A stretch of DNA of 64,000 nucleotides from assembly GCF_028463985.1 (NCBI RefSeq), contig NZ_CP116766.1:186001-250000 (forward strand). Direction: 5' to 3'. The position numbers and the translations under genes are program-made. Under the pieces are notes generated by a model that saw only the letters and a list, made by a program, of their open reading frames with translations, was not told where the DNA came from and did not search any database. Shown piece by piece: positions 49,654-59,500 of the stretch. The DNA comes from Neisseria lisongii. Its GTDB lineage: Bacteria > Pseudomonadota > Gammaproteobacteria > Burkholderiales > Neisseriaceae. The number at the start of each line of letters is the position of its first letter. Within the stretch, counting starts at the first letter, position 1.

Positions 49654-52275
49654 ATGAGCAAAACCGTACACTATTTAAAAGATTACCAAACACCGGCGTA
49701 TCAAATCAGCGAAACCAGTCTGCATTTCGATATTCAAGACAGCCAAACCGTGGTAACCGCAACTTTGCAGATTGAGCCGCAACGCAGCGGCGAATCGCTG
49801 GTGTTGGACGGTTCGGCGGAACTGTTGTCGCTGAAAATCAACGGCGAAGCGGCGGAATACTGTTTGGCAGACGAAAAACTGACGGTGGAAAATGTGCCGC
49901 ACGAGCCGTTTTGCGTGGAAGTGCAGACCCGCATTTTGCCGGAGGCAAACAAATCGCTGATGGGGCTGTATGCTTCGGGCGGCAATCTGTTTACCCAGTG
50001 CGAGCCGGAAGGTTTCCGCAAAATCACTTATTATGCCGACCGTCCTGACGTGATGGCGAAATTCACCACCACCATCGAGGCGGATAAAACACGTTATCCC
50101 GTGCTGCTTTCCAACGGCAATCCGGTGGCAAAAGGCGAAAGCGGCAGCCGCCATTGGGTGAAATGGGTCGATCCGTTTGCCAAGCCGAGCTATCTGTTTG
50201 CTTTGGTGGCGGGGCAGTTGGCGAAAACCGAAGATACCTTCGTTACCCGCAGCGGCAAAACCGTCAAAATCGAGTTTTACACCGCCGCCGCCGACCAAGC
50301 GAAAGTCGGCTTTGCGGTCGAATCGTTGAAACACGCCATGAAATGGGACGAAACCCGCTTCGGTTTGGAATACGATTTGGATATTTTCATGGTGGTGGCC
50401 GTCGGCGATTTCAATATGGGGGCGATGGAAAACAAAGGCCTGAATATTTTCAACACCAAATATGTGCTGGCCGACAGCCGCACTGCTACTGACAGCGATT
50501 TTGAAGGCATCGAATCGGTTATCGGACATGAATATTTCCACAACTGGACGGGCAATCGGGTTACTTGTCGGGACTGGTTCCAACTGTCGCTCAAAGAAGG
50601 GCTGACGGTTTTTCGGGATCAGGAATTTTCCGCCGACCGTGCGAGCCGTGCCGTGCGCCGGATAGACAATATCCGCCTGCTGCGCCAGCACCAGTTCCCC
50701 GAAGATGCCGGCCCGACCGCCCATCCGGTGCGCCCCGCAAGCTATGAGGAAATGAACAATTTCTACACCATGACCGTCTATGAAAAAGGGGCGGAAGTGG
50801 TGCGCATGTATCACACTCTGTTGGGCGAGGCGGGTTTTCAAAAAGGTATGCAGCTCTATTTCCAACGCCACGACGGGCAGGCGGTAACTTGCGACGATTT
50901 CCGCATGGCGATGGCGGAAGCCAACGGCATTAACCTCGATCAGTTTGCCCTATGGTACAGTCAGGCGGGAACACCGACGCTGGACATTACAGGCCGTCTG
51001 AAAAACGGCGGTTTCGAATTAACGGTCAAACAAAGCATTCCGCCAACCCCCGATATGGCAGACAAACAGCCGATGATGATTCCGCTGAAAGTGGCGCTGA
51101 TCAAACGCAACGGCGAAGCGGCGGCGTTTACATATCAGGGCAAAACAGTTGAAGAGACGGTATTGCTGCTGACCGAAGCCGAGCAGACTTTCCGTTTGGA
51201 AGGCGTGGCAGAAGATGTTGTTCCCTCGCTGCTGCGGGGATTCAGTGCGCCGGTGCATTGCCGTTATCCTTACAGCGAAGCCGATTTATTGCTGCTGTTG
51301 GCACACGATACCGATGAATTTTCCCGTTGGGAAGCGGGGCAAACCCTGTTCCGCCGAGCCGTTGCCGACAATCTGCAGGCGCTGGCGCAGGGCGAGGCCT
51401 GTCCGCCGCATCAGGGCTTGGCAGCGGCAGTGAAACAGATTTTGAACGACCAAACCTTAGATGCCGCATTTAAGGCGGTATTGTTGAGCGTGCCGGGCAG
51501 CAGCGAATTGTGGGACGGTGCCGACAATATTCATCCGCTGCACTACCATCAGGCACGGGAAACGCTGCTCGATACGCTGGCGCAAGCGTGTGCAGAAGAA
51601 TTGGCGGCGGTGTATCAATGGGCAGCGGCGCAGGAAGCCGAAAGCGGCTTGGCGCAGCCTTACGAATATCACCCGCAGCTTGCCGGCATACGCTCGCTGC
51701 TCGCCGCCCTGCGCCTGCTGTTGGTGCGTACGCCGCAGGGCGGGGGGTATGTGCAGCAATATTCAGACGGCTACGAACAATTTGCCCGCAACATGACCCA
51801 CGAAATCAGCATTTTAAATGCCGTCAATCATTTGGATAACGAAGCCGCAGCGCAACTGTTGGCAGACTTCGGCCATCGTTTTGCCGATGATGCGCTGGTG
51901 ATGGACAAATATTTCGCCCTGATCGGCAGCAGCCACCGCAGCGACACGCCGCAGCGGGTAGAAGCCGCCTTGCAGCACCCGAAATTCAGCTTGGAAAACC
52001 CCAACAAAGCCCGTGCCTTAATCGGCAGCTTCAGCCGCAATGTGCCGCATTTCCACGCCGAAAACGGCAGCGGTTACCGCTTTGTGGCAGATAAAGTGAT
52101 CGCCATCGACCGCTTCAACCCGCAAATCGCCGCCCGACTGGTGCAGGCGTTCAACATCTGCAAAAAGCTCGAACCTCACCGCCGCAGCCTGATGAGCGCC
52201 GAGTTGCAGCGCATCGCCGCTCAACCGTCGTTATCAAAAGATGTCGGCGAAATCGTCGGCAAGATTTTGGCATAA
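49654..52275 (+). CDS. pepN: Aminopeptidase N
   Basis: An 873-aa M1-family zinc aminopeptidase that trims peptides in the cytosol. GAMEN is at 256-260; the zinc site is His292-Glu293-x2-His296 plus Glu315 (HEYFHNWTGNRVTCRDW, then LKEGLTVFRD). The length and the alpha-helical C-terminal domain match E. coli PepN. Start MSKTVHYLKDYQTPAYQI is typical. Embedded DUS encode TGRLKNG. It stands alone between two DUS hairpins. Confidence 0.97.
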   Translation: MSKTVHYLKDYQTPAYQISETSLHFDIQDSQTVVTATLQIEPQRSGESLVLDGSAELLSLKINGEAAEYCLADEKLTVENVPHEPFCVEVQTRILPEANKSLMGLYASGGNLFTQCEPEGFRKITYYADRPDVMAKFTTTIEADKTRYPVLLSNGNPVAKGESGSRHWVKWVDPFAKPSYLFALVAGQLAKTEDTFVTRSGKTVKIEFYTAAADQAKVGFAVESLKHAMKWDETRFGLEYDLDIFMVVAVGDFNMGAMENKGLNIFNTKYVLADSRTATDSDFEGIESVIGHEYFHNWTGNRVTCRDWFQLSLKEGLTVFRDQEFSADRASRAVRRIDNIRLLRQHQFPEDAGPTAHPVRPASYEEMNNFYTMTVYEKGAEVVRMYHTLLGEAGFQKGMQLYFQRHDGQAVTCDDFRMAMAEANGINLDQFALWYSQAGTPTLDITGRLKNGGFELTVKQSIPPTPDMADKQPMMIPLKVALIKRNGEAAAFTYQGKTVEETVLLLTEAEQTFRLEGVAEDVVPSLLRGFSAPVHCRYPYSEADLLLLLAHDTDEFSRWEAGQTLFRRAVADNLQALAQGEACPPHQGLAAAVKQILNDQTLDAAFKAVLLSVPGSSELWDGADNIHPLHYHQARETLLDTLAQACAEELAAVYQWAAAQEAESGLAQPYEYHPQLAGIRSLLAALRLLLVRTPQGGGYVQQYSDGYEQFARNMTHEISILNAVNHLDNEAAAQLLADFGHRFADDALVMDKYFALIGSSHRSDTPQRVEAALQHPKFSLENPNKARALIGSFSRNVPHFHAENGSGYRFVADKVIAIDRFNPQIAARLVQAFNICKKLEPHRRSLMSAELQRIAAQPSLSKDVGEIVGKILA

Positions 52276-52286
52276 CGATATGGCGC

Positions 52287-52330
52287 AAGGCCGTCTGAAA
52301 ATCGGGTTTGGCTGATTTTCAGACGGCCTT
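52287..52330 (+). terminator. DUS hairpin after pepN
   Basis: AAGGCCGTCTGAAAAT pairs with its exact inverse around a 12-nt loop. Confidence 0.75.
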
Positions 52331-52417
52331 GATGAGGAATTGAGCAAACATGTGCGTACTTAAGAATGTATCGTGAATTCACTTAATAATCCATACAATT
52401 TAATCCGATACTTGTAG

Positions 52418-53617
52418 CAACTGTATTTTTCACCCCGTCGGGCAAAAATACAAAAACGGTTAGTCTGAAGGCCGGTCTAAACAAAACCGGCAATACTTCA
52501 ACATGATCAAACAGCACTCACTGCCGCCAAACGATCCCGCATCATCGCATTCAGAATCGTCAGCAGCTTACGCATACAGGCCGTTACCGCCACTTTGTAC
52601 GGCTTACCCCGCAAACGCAGACGTTGGTAGAAGTCCTTAATCCTCGGTTCGTAGTGTGCCGCCACCATCGCCGCCATATACAGCGTTTTGCGTACAGCAC
52701 TGCGCCCGCCGAAACAGCGGCTTTTAAACTTCATTGTGCCGCTTTCTTTCACATAAGGGGCGACACCTACCAAACCGGCAATCTGTTTATGCGATACTTT
52801 GCCCAATTCCGGCAACATCGCACATAAGGTCGCCGCAGTAGTCGGGCCGATACCTTTGATGCTTTGCAGCAGACTGCTTTTGTCGCCAAAATGAGTGTCG
52901 TTATGTTCTTCGATCTGTCTGTCCAAAGCAGCAATTAGTGCGTCGAAATGTGCGATCAGTGCTTCAACACTTTGAATCTGTGTTTCATGTACCTGCTGCA
53001 AACGGTTTTTTTCGGCACTGCGCATTTCAACCAGTTGAGTGCGGCGGCTGATTAAGGCTTCGAGGATTTCTTCTGCCTCACTCGGCGGCGTATAGAGCTG
53101 CCGTTCCCAATCGGGCTTTTGTGTGATTACCTGTGCGTAAAACGCCAACATTTTGGCATCGGCCGCATCGGTTTTGGTGAGTGATTGCGACTGTGCGAAT
53201 TGGTGCGTCTGACGGGGATTGGCAATGATGACTTTGAATCCTGCCCGGTGCAGTGCTTTGGCCAATGGGATTTCCAGTCCGCCGGTGCTTTCCATCACAA
53301 CCAGTGAGACCTGATGTTTTTTCAGGTATTCGATGGTGTGGAGAAAGCCTTTTTGGTTGTTGGTCTCGGTTTTGGTCTTTTTGGAAGACGTGATGCCGAT
53401 AACGAAGTTTCGTTTGGCGATGTCGATACCGCCGTAGTTTTGGGTACTCATCATAAACCTGTCTTGCATTCGGTTGTGTTGTCGGGCAACTGTCCGGTTG
53501 TGTTGATGGGTTGCCCGGCTTCCCTAAGCTACACAGCGGTTGTTGAACCTTGGGTGCGCACGGGTGGCGGCCGGGCGGGTGTTGCTTGTTATGATACTGG
53601 AAGTTGGATATACAAGG
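52418..53617 (-). mobile_element. IS110-type insertion sequence
   Basis: About 1.2 kb containing one transposase gene. Edges are inferred by comparison with an unoccupied copy of the surrounding repeat at 56284-56378: the left flank matches it up to CTTGTAG (52411-52417) and the right flank from GTGCGAGCCAAAGCACGCAC (about 53618). No long terminal inverted repeat or target duplication is visible, as expected for the IS110 family. Confidence 0.8.
52507..53454 (-). CDS. IS110 family transposase (Piv-like DEDD recombinase)
   Basis: A 315-aa intact recombinase. The N-terminal RuvC-like DEDD domain shows GIDIAKRNFVIGI (Asp at about 11), VVMESTGGLEIPLAKAL (Glu), and SLTKTDAADAKMLAFYAQ (two Asp). 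The C-terminal transposase_20 region contains IKGIGPTTAATLCAMLPELG and GVAPYVKESGTMKFKSRCFGGRSAVRKTLY with its serine. Relatives in Neisseria are the pilin-invertase-like irg genes. I start at ATG 53454; the ATG three bases later is equally possible. The reading frame is full length, so the element could be active. Confidence 0.92.
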   Translation of the reverse strand: MMSTQNYGGIDIAKRNFVIGITSSKKTKTETNNQKGFLHTIEYLKKHQVSLVVMESTGGLEIPLAKALHRAGFKVIIANPRQTHQFAQSQSLTKTDAADAKMLAFYAQVITQKPDWERQLYTPPSEAEEILEALISRRTQLVEMRSAEKNRLQQVHETQIQSVEALIAHFDALIAALDRQIEEHNDTHFGDKSSLLQSIKGIGPTTAATLCAMLPELGKVSHKQIAGLVGVAPYVKESGTMKFKSRCFGGRSAVRKTLYMAAMVAAHYEPRIKDFYQRLRLRGKPYKVAVTACMRKLLTILNAMMRDRLAAVSAV

Positions 53618-53674
53618 GTGCGAGCCAAAGCACGCACCTGTTCTGTGAGTTTTAGTCGAAGCCGTCTGAAAACC

Positions 53675-53707
53675 AAAAAAGCAAGGGAAAAGTTCCCTTG
53701 CTTTTTT
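53675..53707 (-). terminator. Intrinsic terminator after BCCT gene
   Basis: AAAAAAGCAAGGGA and TCCCTTGCTTTTTT form a 14-bp stem; on the minus strand it ends in a T-run 20 bp after the BCCT stop. Confidence 0.9.
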
Positions 53708-53726
53708 CTTGCCTCAAGCGGTTGCT

Positions 53727-55742
53727 TTATTCCGCCAGTTCGGTTTGCTCGTGCGCCATGATGTCCTGACCGACGTGTTCCATCAGGCTCAGGTAGCGTT
53801 CGTATTGTTTGAGAATGTCGGCAATCAGCTCTTCACGGGACATATATTGCACATCGTAGCCGTTGCGGCCGTCTGAAAAATAGGTAACGGGCGCATAGCT
53901 GCTGGTGCTTTGGATATGCGGCAGATTGCCTTCCTGCACCATTTGTTCGGCAACCTGATATTGCACGGATTTGATGCCGTAAATGAAGTTGCGCATGGTG
54001 GATTTTTCAATCACCAGTTCCAGCGAAGGTTCGTTTTGGTCAAACTGGGTGTTGATTTGCACCGACAGGCCGTAAACCGTATCCAGTTCCCGTCCCAATT
54101 CGCGCATGGCGGGCAGGGCAGTGCGTTTGAGAAAAGCGAGGATATCGTGTTCTTGAGATTGGCTGAGCATTTTGCCCAAACGCTCTTTCCAGCGTGCGCC
54201 GCTCCAGAAAATGCTGGTCGGGGTAACATTGGTGGCGAAGTATTTTTTATCGGTTTCCAAGGCTTTCCACAAGCTGAATGCCATCACAATCATCAATACG
54301 GTAAACGGCAGGGCGGTAATCAGGGTCATGGTCTGCAACACGGCCAAGCCGCCGGAAGCAGTAAGGGCAATGGCGACCACCGACATCAACACGCCCCACA
54401 TCACTGCTTGCCATTTCGGCGAGGCCATGCTTTTGTCTCGGGAAGCGATGTTGTTCAACACATAAATGCCGGAATCGGCGGAAGTGATGAAAAACAGGGA
54501 AATCACGATTAAGGCCACGATGCTGGTCAAGGTCGGCAGCGGCAGATAGCTTAAGAAGACAAACAGTAATTGTTCGGGGGCAGAAGTCAGCTGCGCCAAT
54601 GCACCGTTGGCAATGTGGGTATCGAGCCAGATGGCGCTGTTGCCGAAGACGGTAAACCACAAGACGCAAAACAGGCTGGGTACGGCCAATACGCCGAAAA
54701 TAAATTCACGCACGGTGCGGCCTCGGGAAATGCGGGCGATAAACAGGCCGACAAACGGCGCCCACGAACACCACCACGCCCAGTAGATAATCGTCCAAGC
54801 GTTGAACCAGCCGTTGTTGTCCGGTTCGTACACATAGGTTTTAAAGCTCAATTCGATTAAATTCGAGATGTACACGCCCAAATTGTTGCTGAACGCCGAG
54901 AGCAGGTGCAGGGTCGGGCCGCTCACCAATACGAATACCATCAGCAATGCCGCCAGCACCAGATTGGTTTCGCTCAGGATTTTCACGCCTTTGCCCACGC
55001 CGGAAATGGCAGACAATACCGCCAGCGTCATCACGGAAAAAATCACCACCACCTGCACGGTGAAATTATTTTCCGACAGCAAACCGATTTGGTGCAGCCC
55101 CGAACCGAGCTGCGCAGCGCCGAAACCCAAAGTAGTGATGATACCGAACAGCGTGGCGACCAGTGCCAAAATGTCCACCATATCGCCCCAGCGGCTGTTG
55201 ATTTTGTCTTTCAGCAGCGGATAAAAACACGAACGCAGCGCCAACGGCAGCTTGTAGCGGAAAGCAAAATAGGCAAGCGCCAGCGAAATCACCGCATACA
55301 CCGACCAAGCATGAATGCCCCAGTGGAAAAACGTATGCAGCATCGCCTGCTGCGCCTGTCCTTTGCTGATCGGATCGGCATAGTGCATTAAAGGTTCGGC
55401 AACACCGAAAAACATCAGACCCACGCCCATACCGGCGGCAAACAGCATGGCCAGCCACGACATAAACGAAAATTCCGGTTCTTCTTCATCAGTGCCGAGC
55501 TTGATACTCCCCAAATTACTGATGGCAAGCAGAATCAGGAAAAACAGAAACAGAGAAAAAGTCAGAATATAAAACCAGCTGAAATTCCTGAAAATCGCCT
55601 CTTTAGCAACATTCAGCAGGCTTTGAATCTGTTCCGGCGCAATCAGCGTAGCCGCCAACAACAGCATAACCAGAAACAGGGTAACTGTAATCACCACGGG
55701 ATTAAACGATGATTTTCGCTGGATAAGTGAATTGAAACTCAT
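53727..55742 (-). CDS. BCCT family transporter (BetT-like)
   Basis: A 671-aa betaine/carnitine/choline transporter. Twelve helices are predicted; the conserved segments are MGVGLMFFGVAEPLMHYADP in helix 3, WGIHAWSVYAVISLALAYFAF, and WTIIYWAWWCSWAPFVGLFIARISRGRT in helix 8. The ~150-residue hydrophilic C-terminal tail, as in E. coli BetT, is the osmosensing part, and the overall length also matches BetT (about 677). Choline is the likely substrate. ATG 55742 has TGGAGAAC upstream; the extra 41 codons in frame are rejected. No betaine synthesis genes are nearby. Confidence 0.92.
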   Translation of the reverse strand: MSFNSLIQRKSSFNPVVITVTLFLVMLLLAATLIAPEQIQSLLNVAKEAIFRNFSWFYILTFSLFLFFLILLAISNLGSIKLGTDEEEPEFSFMSWLAMLFAAGMGVGLMFFGVAEPLMHYADPISKGQAQQAMLHTFFHWGIHAWSVYAVISLALAYFAFRYKLPLALRSCFYPLLKDKINSRWGDMVDILALVATLFGIITTLGFGAAQLGSGLHQIGLLSENNFTVQVVVIFSVMTLAVLSAISGVGKGVKILSETNLVLAALLMVFVLVSGPTLHLLSAFSNNLGVYISNLIELSFKTYVYEPDNNGWFNAWTIIYWAWWCSWAPFVGLFIARISRGRTVREFIFGVLAVPSLFCVLWFTVFGNSAIWLDTHIANGALAQLTSAPEQLLFVFLSYLPLPTLTSIVALIVISLFFITSADSGIYVLNNIASRDKSMASPKWQAVMWGVLMSVVAIALTASGGLAVLQTMTLITALPFTVLMIVMAFSLWKALETDKKYFATNVTPTSIFWSGARWKERLGKMLSQSQEHDILAFLKRTALPAMRELGRELDTVYGLSVQINTQFDQNEPSLELVIEKSTMRNFIYGIKSVQYQVAEQMVQEGNLPHIQSTSSYAPVTYFSDGRNGYDVQYMSREELIADILKQYERYLSLMEHVGQDIMAHEQTELAE

Positions 55743-56283
55743 AAGGTTCTCCAGTGTTTGATAGTGAACGACAGCCGAAACACATTTCATACGCAGAATG
55801 ATGCAACAATATGAAAATAAAGTGTTTTGACCGTAAGCCTGAACAAGCATTATTCTTTGCCGCACGCAGCAGCATACTTCAGACTTAAAAGCAGAGCGGG
55901 CAATGTATGGCGGTCAGCGTCAAAAGCCCAAGATTGAAATATTGCCGAAGCATGTTATTTTCCCCTAGCAATCGCACGCTTGATTAGGAAAACAACTGTT
56001 TCAGCGATAAATGCGGAAACAACCCGCACGGCAGGCCGTCTGAAAATCATGCCGCTCAACGGCAGCCAAACAGCCCATGAAGTTTGAAGAAAAGTGAAAC
56101 GCAGCCTGGCAAACCAAAGCGGTATCCACAAAAAAGTCTGATGCCGACAGAGCGGCATAAATTGAAAAAATAAATCAATTAAAATCAAACGATAGCGTAT
56201 TGTAGCAAAAAAAGGGAGGTTTGTAAAATTGCTGATAAATCAAATAGATTTGGATTAAAGTAGGTTTGGAATATTTGAAATAT

Positions 56284-56378
56284 ATATAGTGGATTAACTG
56301 AATAATCCATACCATTTAATCCGGCACTTGTAGAGTGTGAGCCAAAGCACGCACCTGTTCTGTGCGTTTTATATCGAA
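56284..56378. repeat. Unoccupied copy of the IS110 target repeat
   Basis: It begins TATAGTGGATTAACTGAATA, includes CATTTAATCCGGCACTTGTA, then GTGTGAGCCAAAGCACGCAC, and runs into a DUS. Both halves recur separately on either side of the IS110 element at 52369-52417 and 53618-53670. Confidence 0.8.
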
Positions 56379-56458
56379 GCCGTCTGAAAATCTGATTTTA
56401 GCTGTGTAGAAACTCGCTACGCTCGTTTTGGCGAAACCTGCGGTTTTCAGACGGCCTC
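56378..56458. repeat. DUS-bounded 48-bp repeat, single copy
   Basis: A DUS, the unit TTTTAGCTGTGTAGAAACTC with GCGAAACCTGCGG, and an inverted AG-DUS. It lies just downstream of smc. Confidence 0.8.
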
Positions 56459-56508
56459 GATGAGGAATTCATCGAACACGTGCATGCTTCGGCACACACG
56501 CTTGCGTG

Positions 56509-59500
56509 TTAAGGTTCGGCCATTTGCAGCGCTTGTTGGATATTGACGGCGACGATGCGGGATACGCCTTCTTCCTGCATGGTTACGCCGACCAGTTGTT
56601 CGGCCATTTCCATGGTCAGGCGGTTGTGGGAAATGTAGAGGAACTGGGTTTGTGCCGACATTTCTTTGACCAGATTGCAGAAACGCAGGGTATTGGCATC
56701 GTCCAGCGGTGCGTCCACTTCGTCGAGCAAACAGAAGGGGGCGGGGTTGAGGCTGAACAGGGCGAACACGAGGCTGATGGCGGTCAGGGCTTTTTCGCCG
56801 CCGGAGAGCAGGTGGATGGTGCTGTTGCGTTTGCCCGGCGGCCTTGCCATGATGGATACGCCGGCGGTGAGCAGGTCGTCGCCGATCATTTTCAGGCTGG
56901 CTTCGCCGCCGCCGAACAGGGTCGGGAAAAATTCTTGGACTTTGGCGTTGGCGGCATCAAAGGTTTCTTTGAAACAGGCTTTGGTTTTGCTGTCGATTTG
57001 GCCGATGGCTTCTTCCAACAGGGCAATGGCGGACTGCACGTCTTCGCTTTGGCTGCGGTAGTATCCGTCCCGCTCGCGGGCTTCTTCCAATTCCTGCAGG
57101 GCGGCGAGATTGACCGGTTCCAAGGCTTCGATTTGGCGGCTCAGGCTGCCGATGTTGCTGTTGAGCGTATTCAGACGGCCTGCGTTTTGCGCCAGCTCGG
57201 CGAGGTTGTCGAAATCGGCTTGGCGCTCGATCAGGTTTTGGTGGAAACGTTTGGCGTTGAGCAGGGCTTCCTGTTGTTGGAGCAGGGCGGTTTGGGTGGC
57301 GGCCTGAAGCTGGGGCAACTTGGCCTGCAATGCCTGTTGGCGGGCGTATTGTTCCCGCCCTTGCGCTTGAATGTCCGCCAGTTTGGTGTGTTGTTCGGCG
57401 TAACTGTCGTCCAGTGTCAGCGCCGATTCGGTGAGTTGTTCCAGTTGCAGGTGTTGTTCGTCGTCCTGCATTTCGCTTTCGTAGGCGAGGGCGAGTTCCT
57501 GCTGGCGTTCCTGCAAATCGGCTGCCTGTTGGTTGAGGCGGTCGGTTTGCTGCTGCAGGTTGAGTTTGTGCTGCTGAAGTTTGTGGACATCGACTTCTGC
57601 CAAACCGTAGCGGCGCTTGGTTTCCAGTAGGGCGAGTTGCGCCTGTTTCAGACGGCCTTGCTGGGTTTGGCGGCCGTGGGCGGCATTTTGCTGCTGGTGT
57701 TCCAATTCGGCGAGGGTGTCGTGCAGGGCGGCGATGTCGTCCTGCAGACTGTCGGCGCTGTGCTGCAACACGGCTTGTTCGTTTTCCAACTGCGCCAGTT
57801 CCTGCTGGATATGCTCTTGGCGAAGCTGGCCTTGATTGGTGCGTGCCAGCAGTTCGGCGGCACGCTGTTGGGCTTGGCGGTATTGCTGGCTGTGCTGTTT
57901 TTGCAGGCGGTTGAGTTCGGTATAGCGGTTTTCCGCCGCCGCCAAATCCTGCTGCGCCTGTTGATACGCCGCTTGTGCCTGTGCGACTTGGGGCGATAGT
58001 TGTTCCAGTTCGGCGCTTAATCCGTCCAAGCGGTTTTTCTGGGCGATGAGGTTGTCGGCGGCGGCTTCGGCGTAGAGCCAGACGCTGACTTTGTCGATGC
58101 GGTGGCCTTCGGGCGTGAGCCAGATTTGGCGGTCGCTCAAATCTTGGCGGTGCTGCAGGGCGTAATCGAGGTCGGGGGCGCACAATACGCCGTCGAGCCA
58201 GTGGTGCAAGGCCGTCTGAAAAGGGGCTTGTGCTTGAAGTTGGTTGAGCAGCGCCTGCGCCGGAAGCGATTTTTTGATGCCGCCGCTCAAGGTGTCGGCT
58301 ATCCACACGGCTTGGGCGGCGGGAAGCGGCGAGGGCGGGGTGAAACGGCCGGCAACGCTGCGGCTGTGCAGACGTTCGTCCAGCATGACGCTCAGGGCGT
58401 GCTGCCATTCGGGGGTAACGTGGATATGCTGCCAAAGCTGCGGCGCTTCGGGTTCGCCGGCTGCCTGCCAAAAATCGGCGGCTTGGCGGTTTTGCGACAG
58501 GATTTGTGCCAGCGCCTGCTGTTGCGCCTGCAGGGTAATATGTTGCTGCTGCAGGGTTTGAAACTGCTCGGAGGCCGTCTGAAAACGGTTGCGCAATCCG
58601 GCGAGTTGTTCCTCGGCGGCGGCGGTTTCTTCTTCGTAATGCAGCTCTTGGCTGTGCAGCAGTTCAACGGTTTCACGGGCGGCGGCGGTTTCGCTGCTGT
58701 CGGGGAGGTTGAGCGCCTGATGCTCGGTTTTCAGACGGCCTATGCGGGCTTCTGCCTGACGGTATGCCTGTTCGGCATGGGCAAGCTGCTGCTGTTTGAG
58801 CGCCAGTTCACGGCGGAAACGGTTGATTTCGTCCTGCTGGTCGGTAAACGCAGCGTTGGCGGCGGCTTGGGCGGCTTCCAGTTCGGGCAACTGCGTTTCG
58901 TATTCGGCAACCTGCACCGCCCATTCGGCCAGTTCGGCCTGTTTGTCTTCTATCTGGATGTCGCTTTCTTCCAGTTGCGATTCGATGGTTTTTTGTTCTT
59001 GAACGATGCGTTGAAGCTGGCCTTGGGCGGTTTGGCGGTCCCGTTCGAGCCGCTGGCTCAAGTTGCGCCGGTGGCGGATTTGTTCTTCCAGACGGGCAAT
59101 CTGCTCGCGCAAGATGCCTCGGCGGTTGTTTAATTCATGGAGCTGCTGCTGGCAATTTTGTTCGTCCGCCTGCAGGGTATGTACGGTTTCGCTCAGATTT
59201 TGCACGGCGGCGGCGGTTTCGTCCTGCTGTGCCTGCAATGCCTGATGGCGCTCTGTGGCTTTGTCGGCATCGGTCAGCGACTGCTGCCATTGGGCATAGT
59301 CGAGCAAATCCTGCTGTTGGTTGAGCTGTCGGGTCAGTTGTTGGTATTGTTCGGCGGTTTGAGCCTGTTTTTCCAGCTTTTCGACTTGGCGTGCCAACTC
59401 GTTTTGCAAGTCGCTCAGACGTTGCAGATGTTCCCGTGTGTCTTTCAGACGGCCTTCGGTTTCCCGCCGCCGCTCTTTGTATTTGGATACGCCGGCGGCT

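Larger units (their letters stand above)
55743..56508. other. Intergenic region BCCT gene to smc
   Basis: 766 bp without a credible gene. The 77-codon frame at 55955-56188 contains a translated DUS (IFRRPAV) and is not believed. The region holds the BCCT promoter, a single DUS (about 56034), the unoccupied IS110-target repeat (56284-56378), and a DUS-bounded 48-bp repeat (56378-56458). Confidence 0.65.

Noticed and set aside
55955..56188. 77-codon hydrophobic frame between the BCCT gene and smc
   Set aside because: It contains a translated DUS (FRRPA), has no ribosome binding site, and shows no family resemblance.
56506..57630. 374-codon frame on the plus strand antisense to smc (with another at 58102-59133)
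   Set aside because: The glutamine/leucine-rich SMC coiled coil gives long antisense frames. The peptides are low-complexity (FLQGG, LLLEQGG) and match no family.
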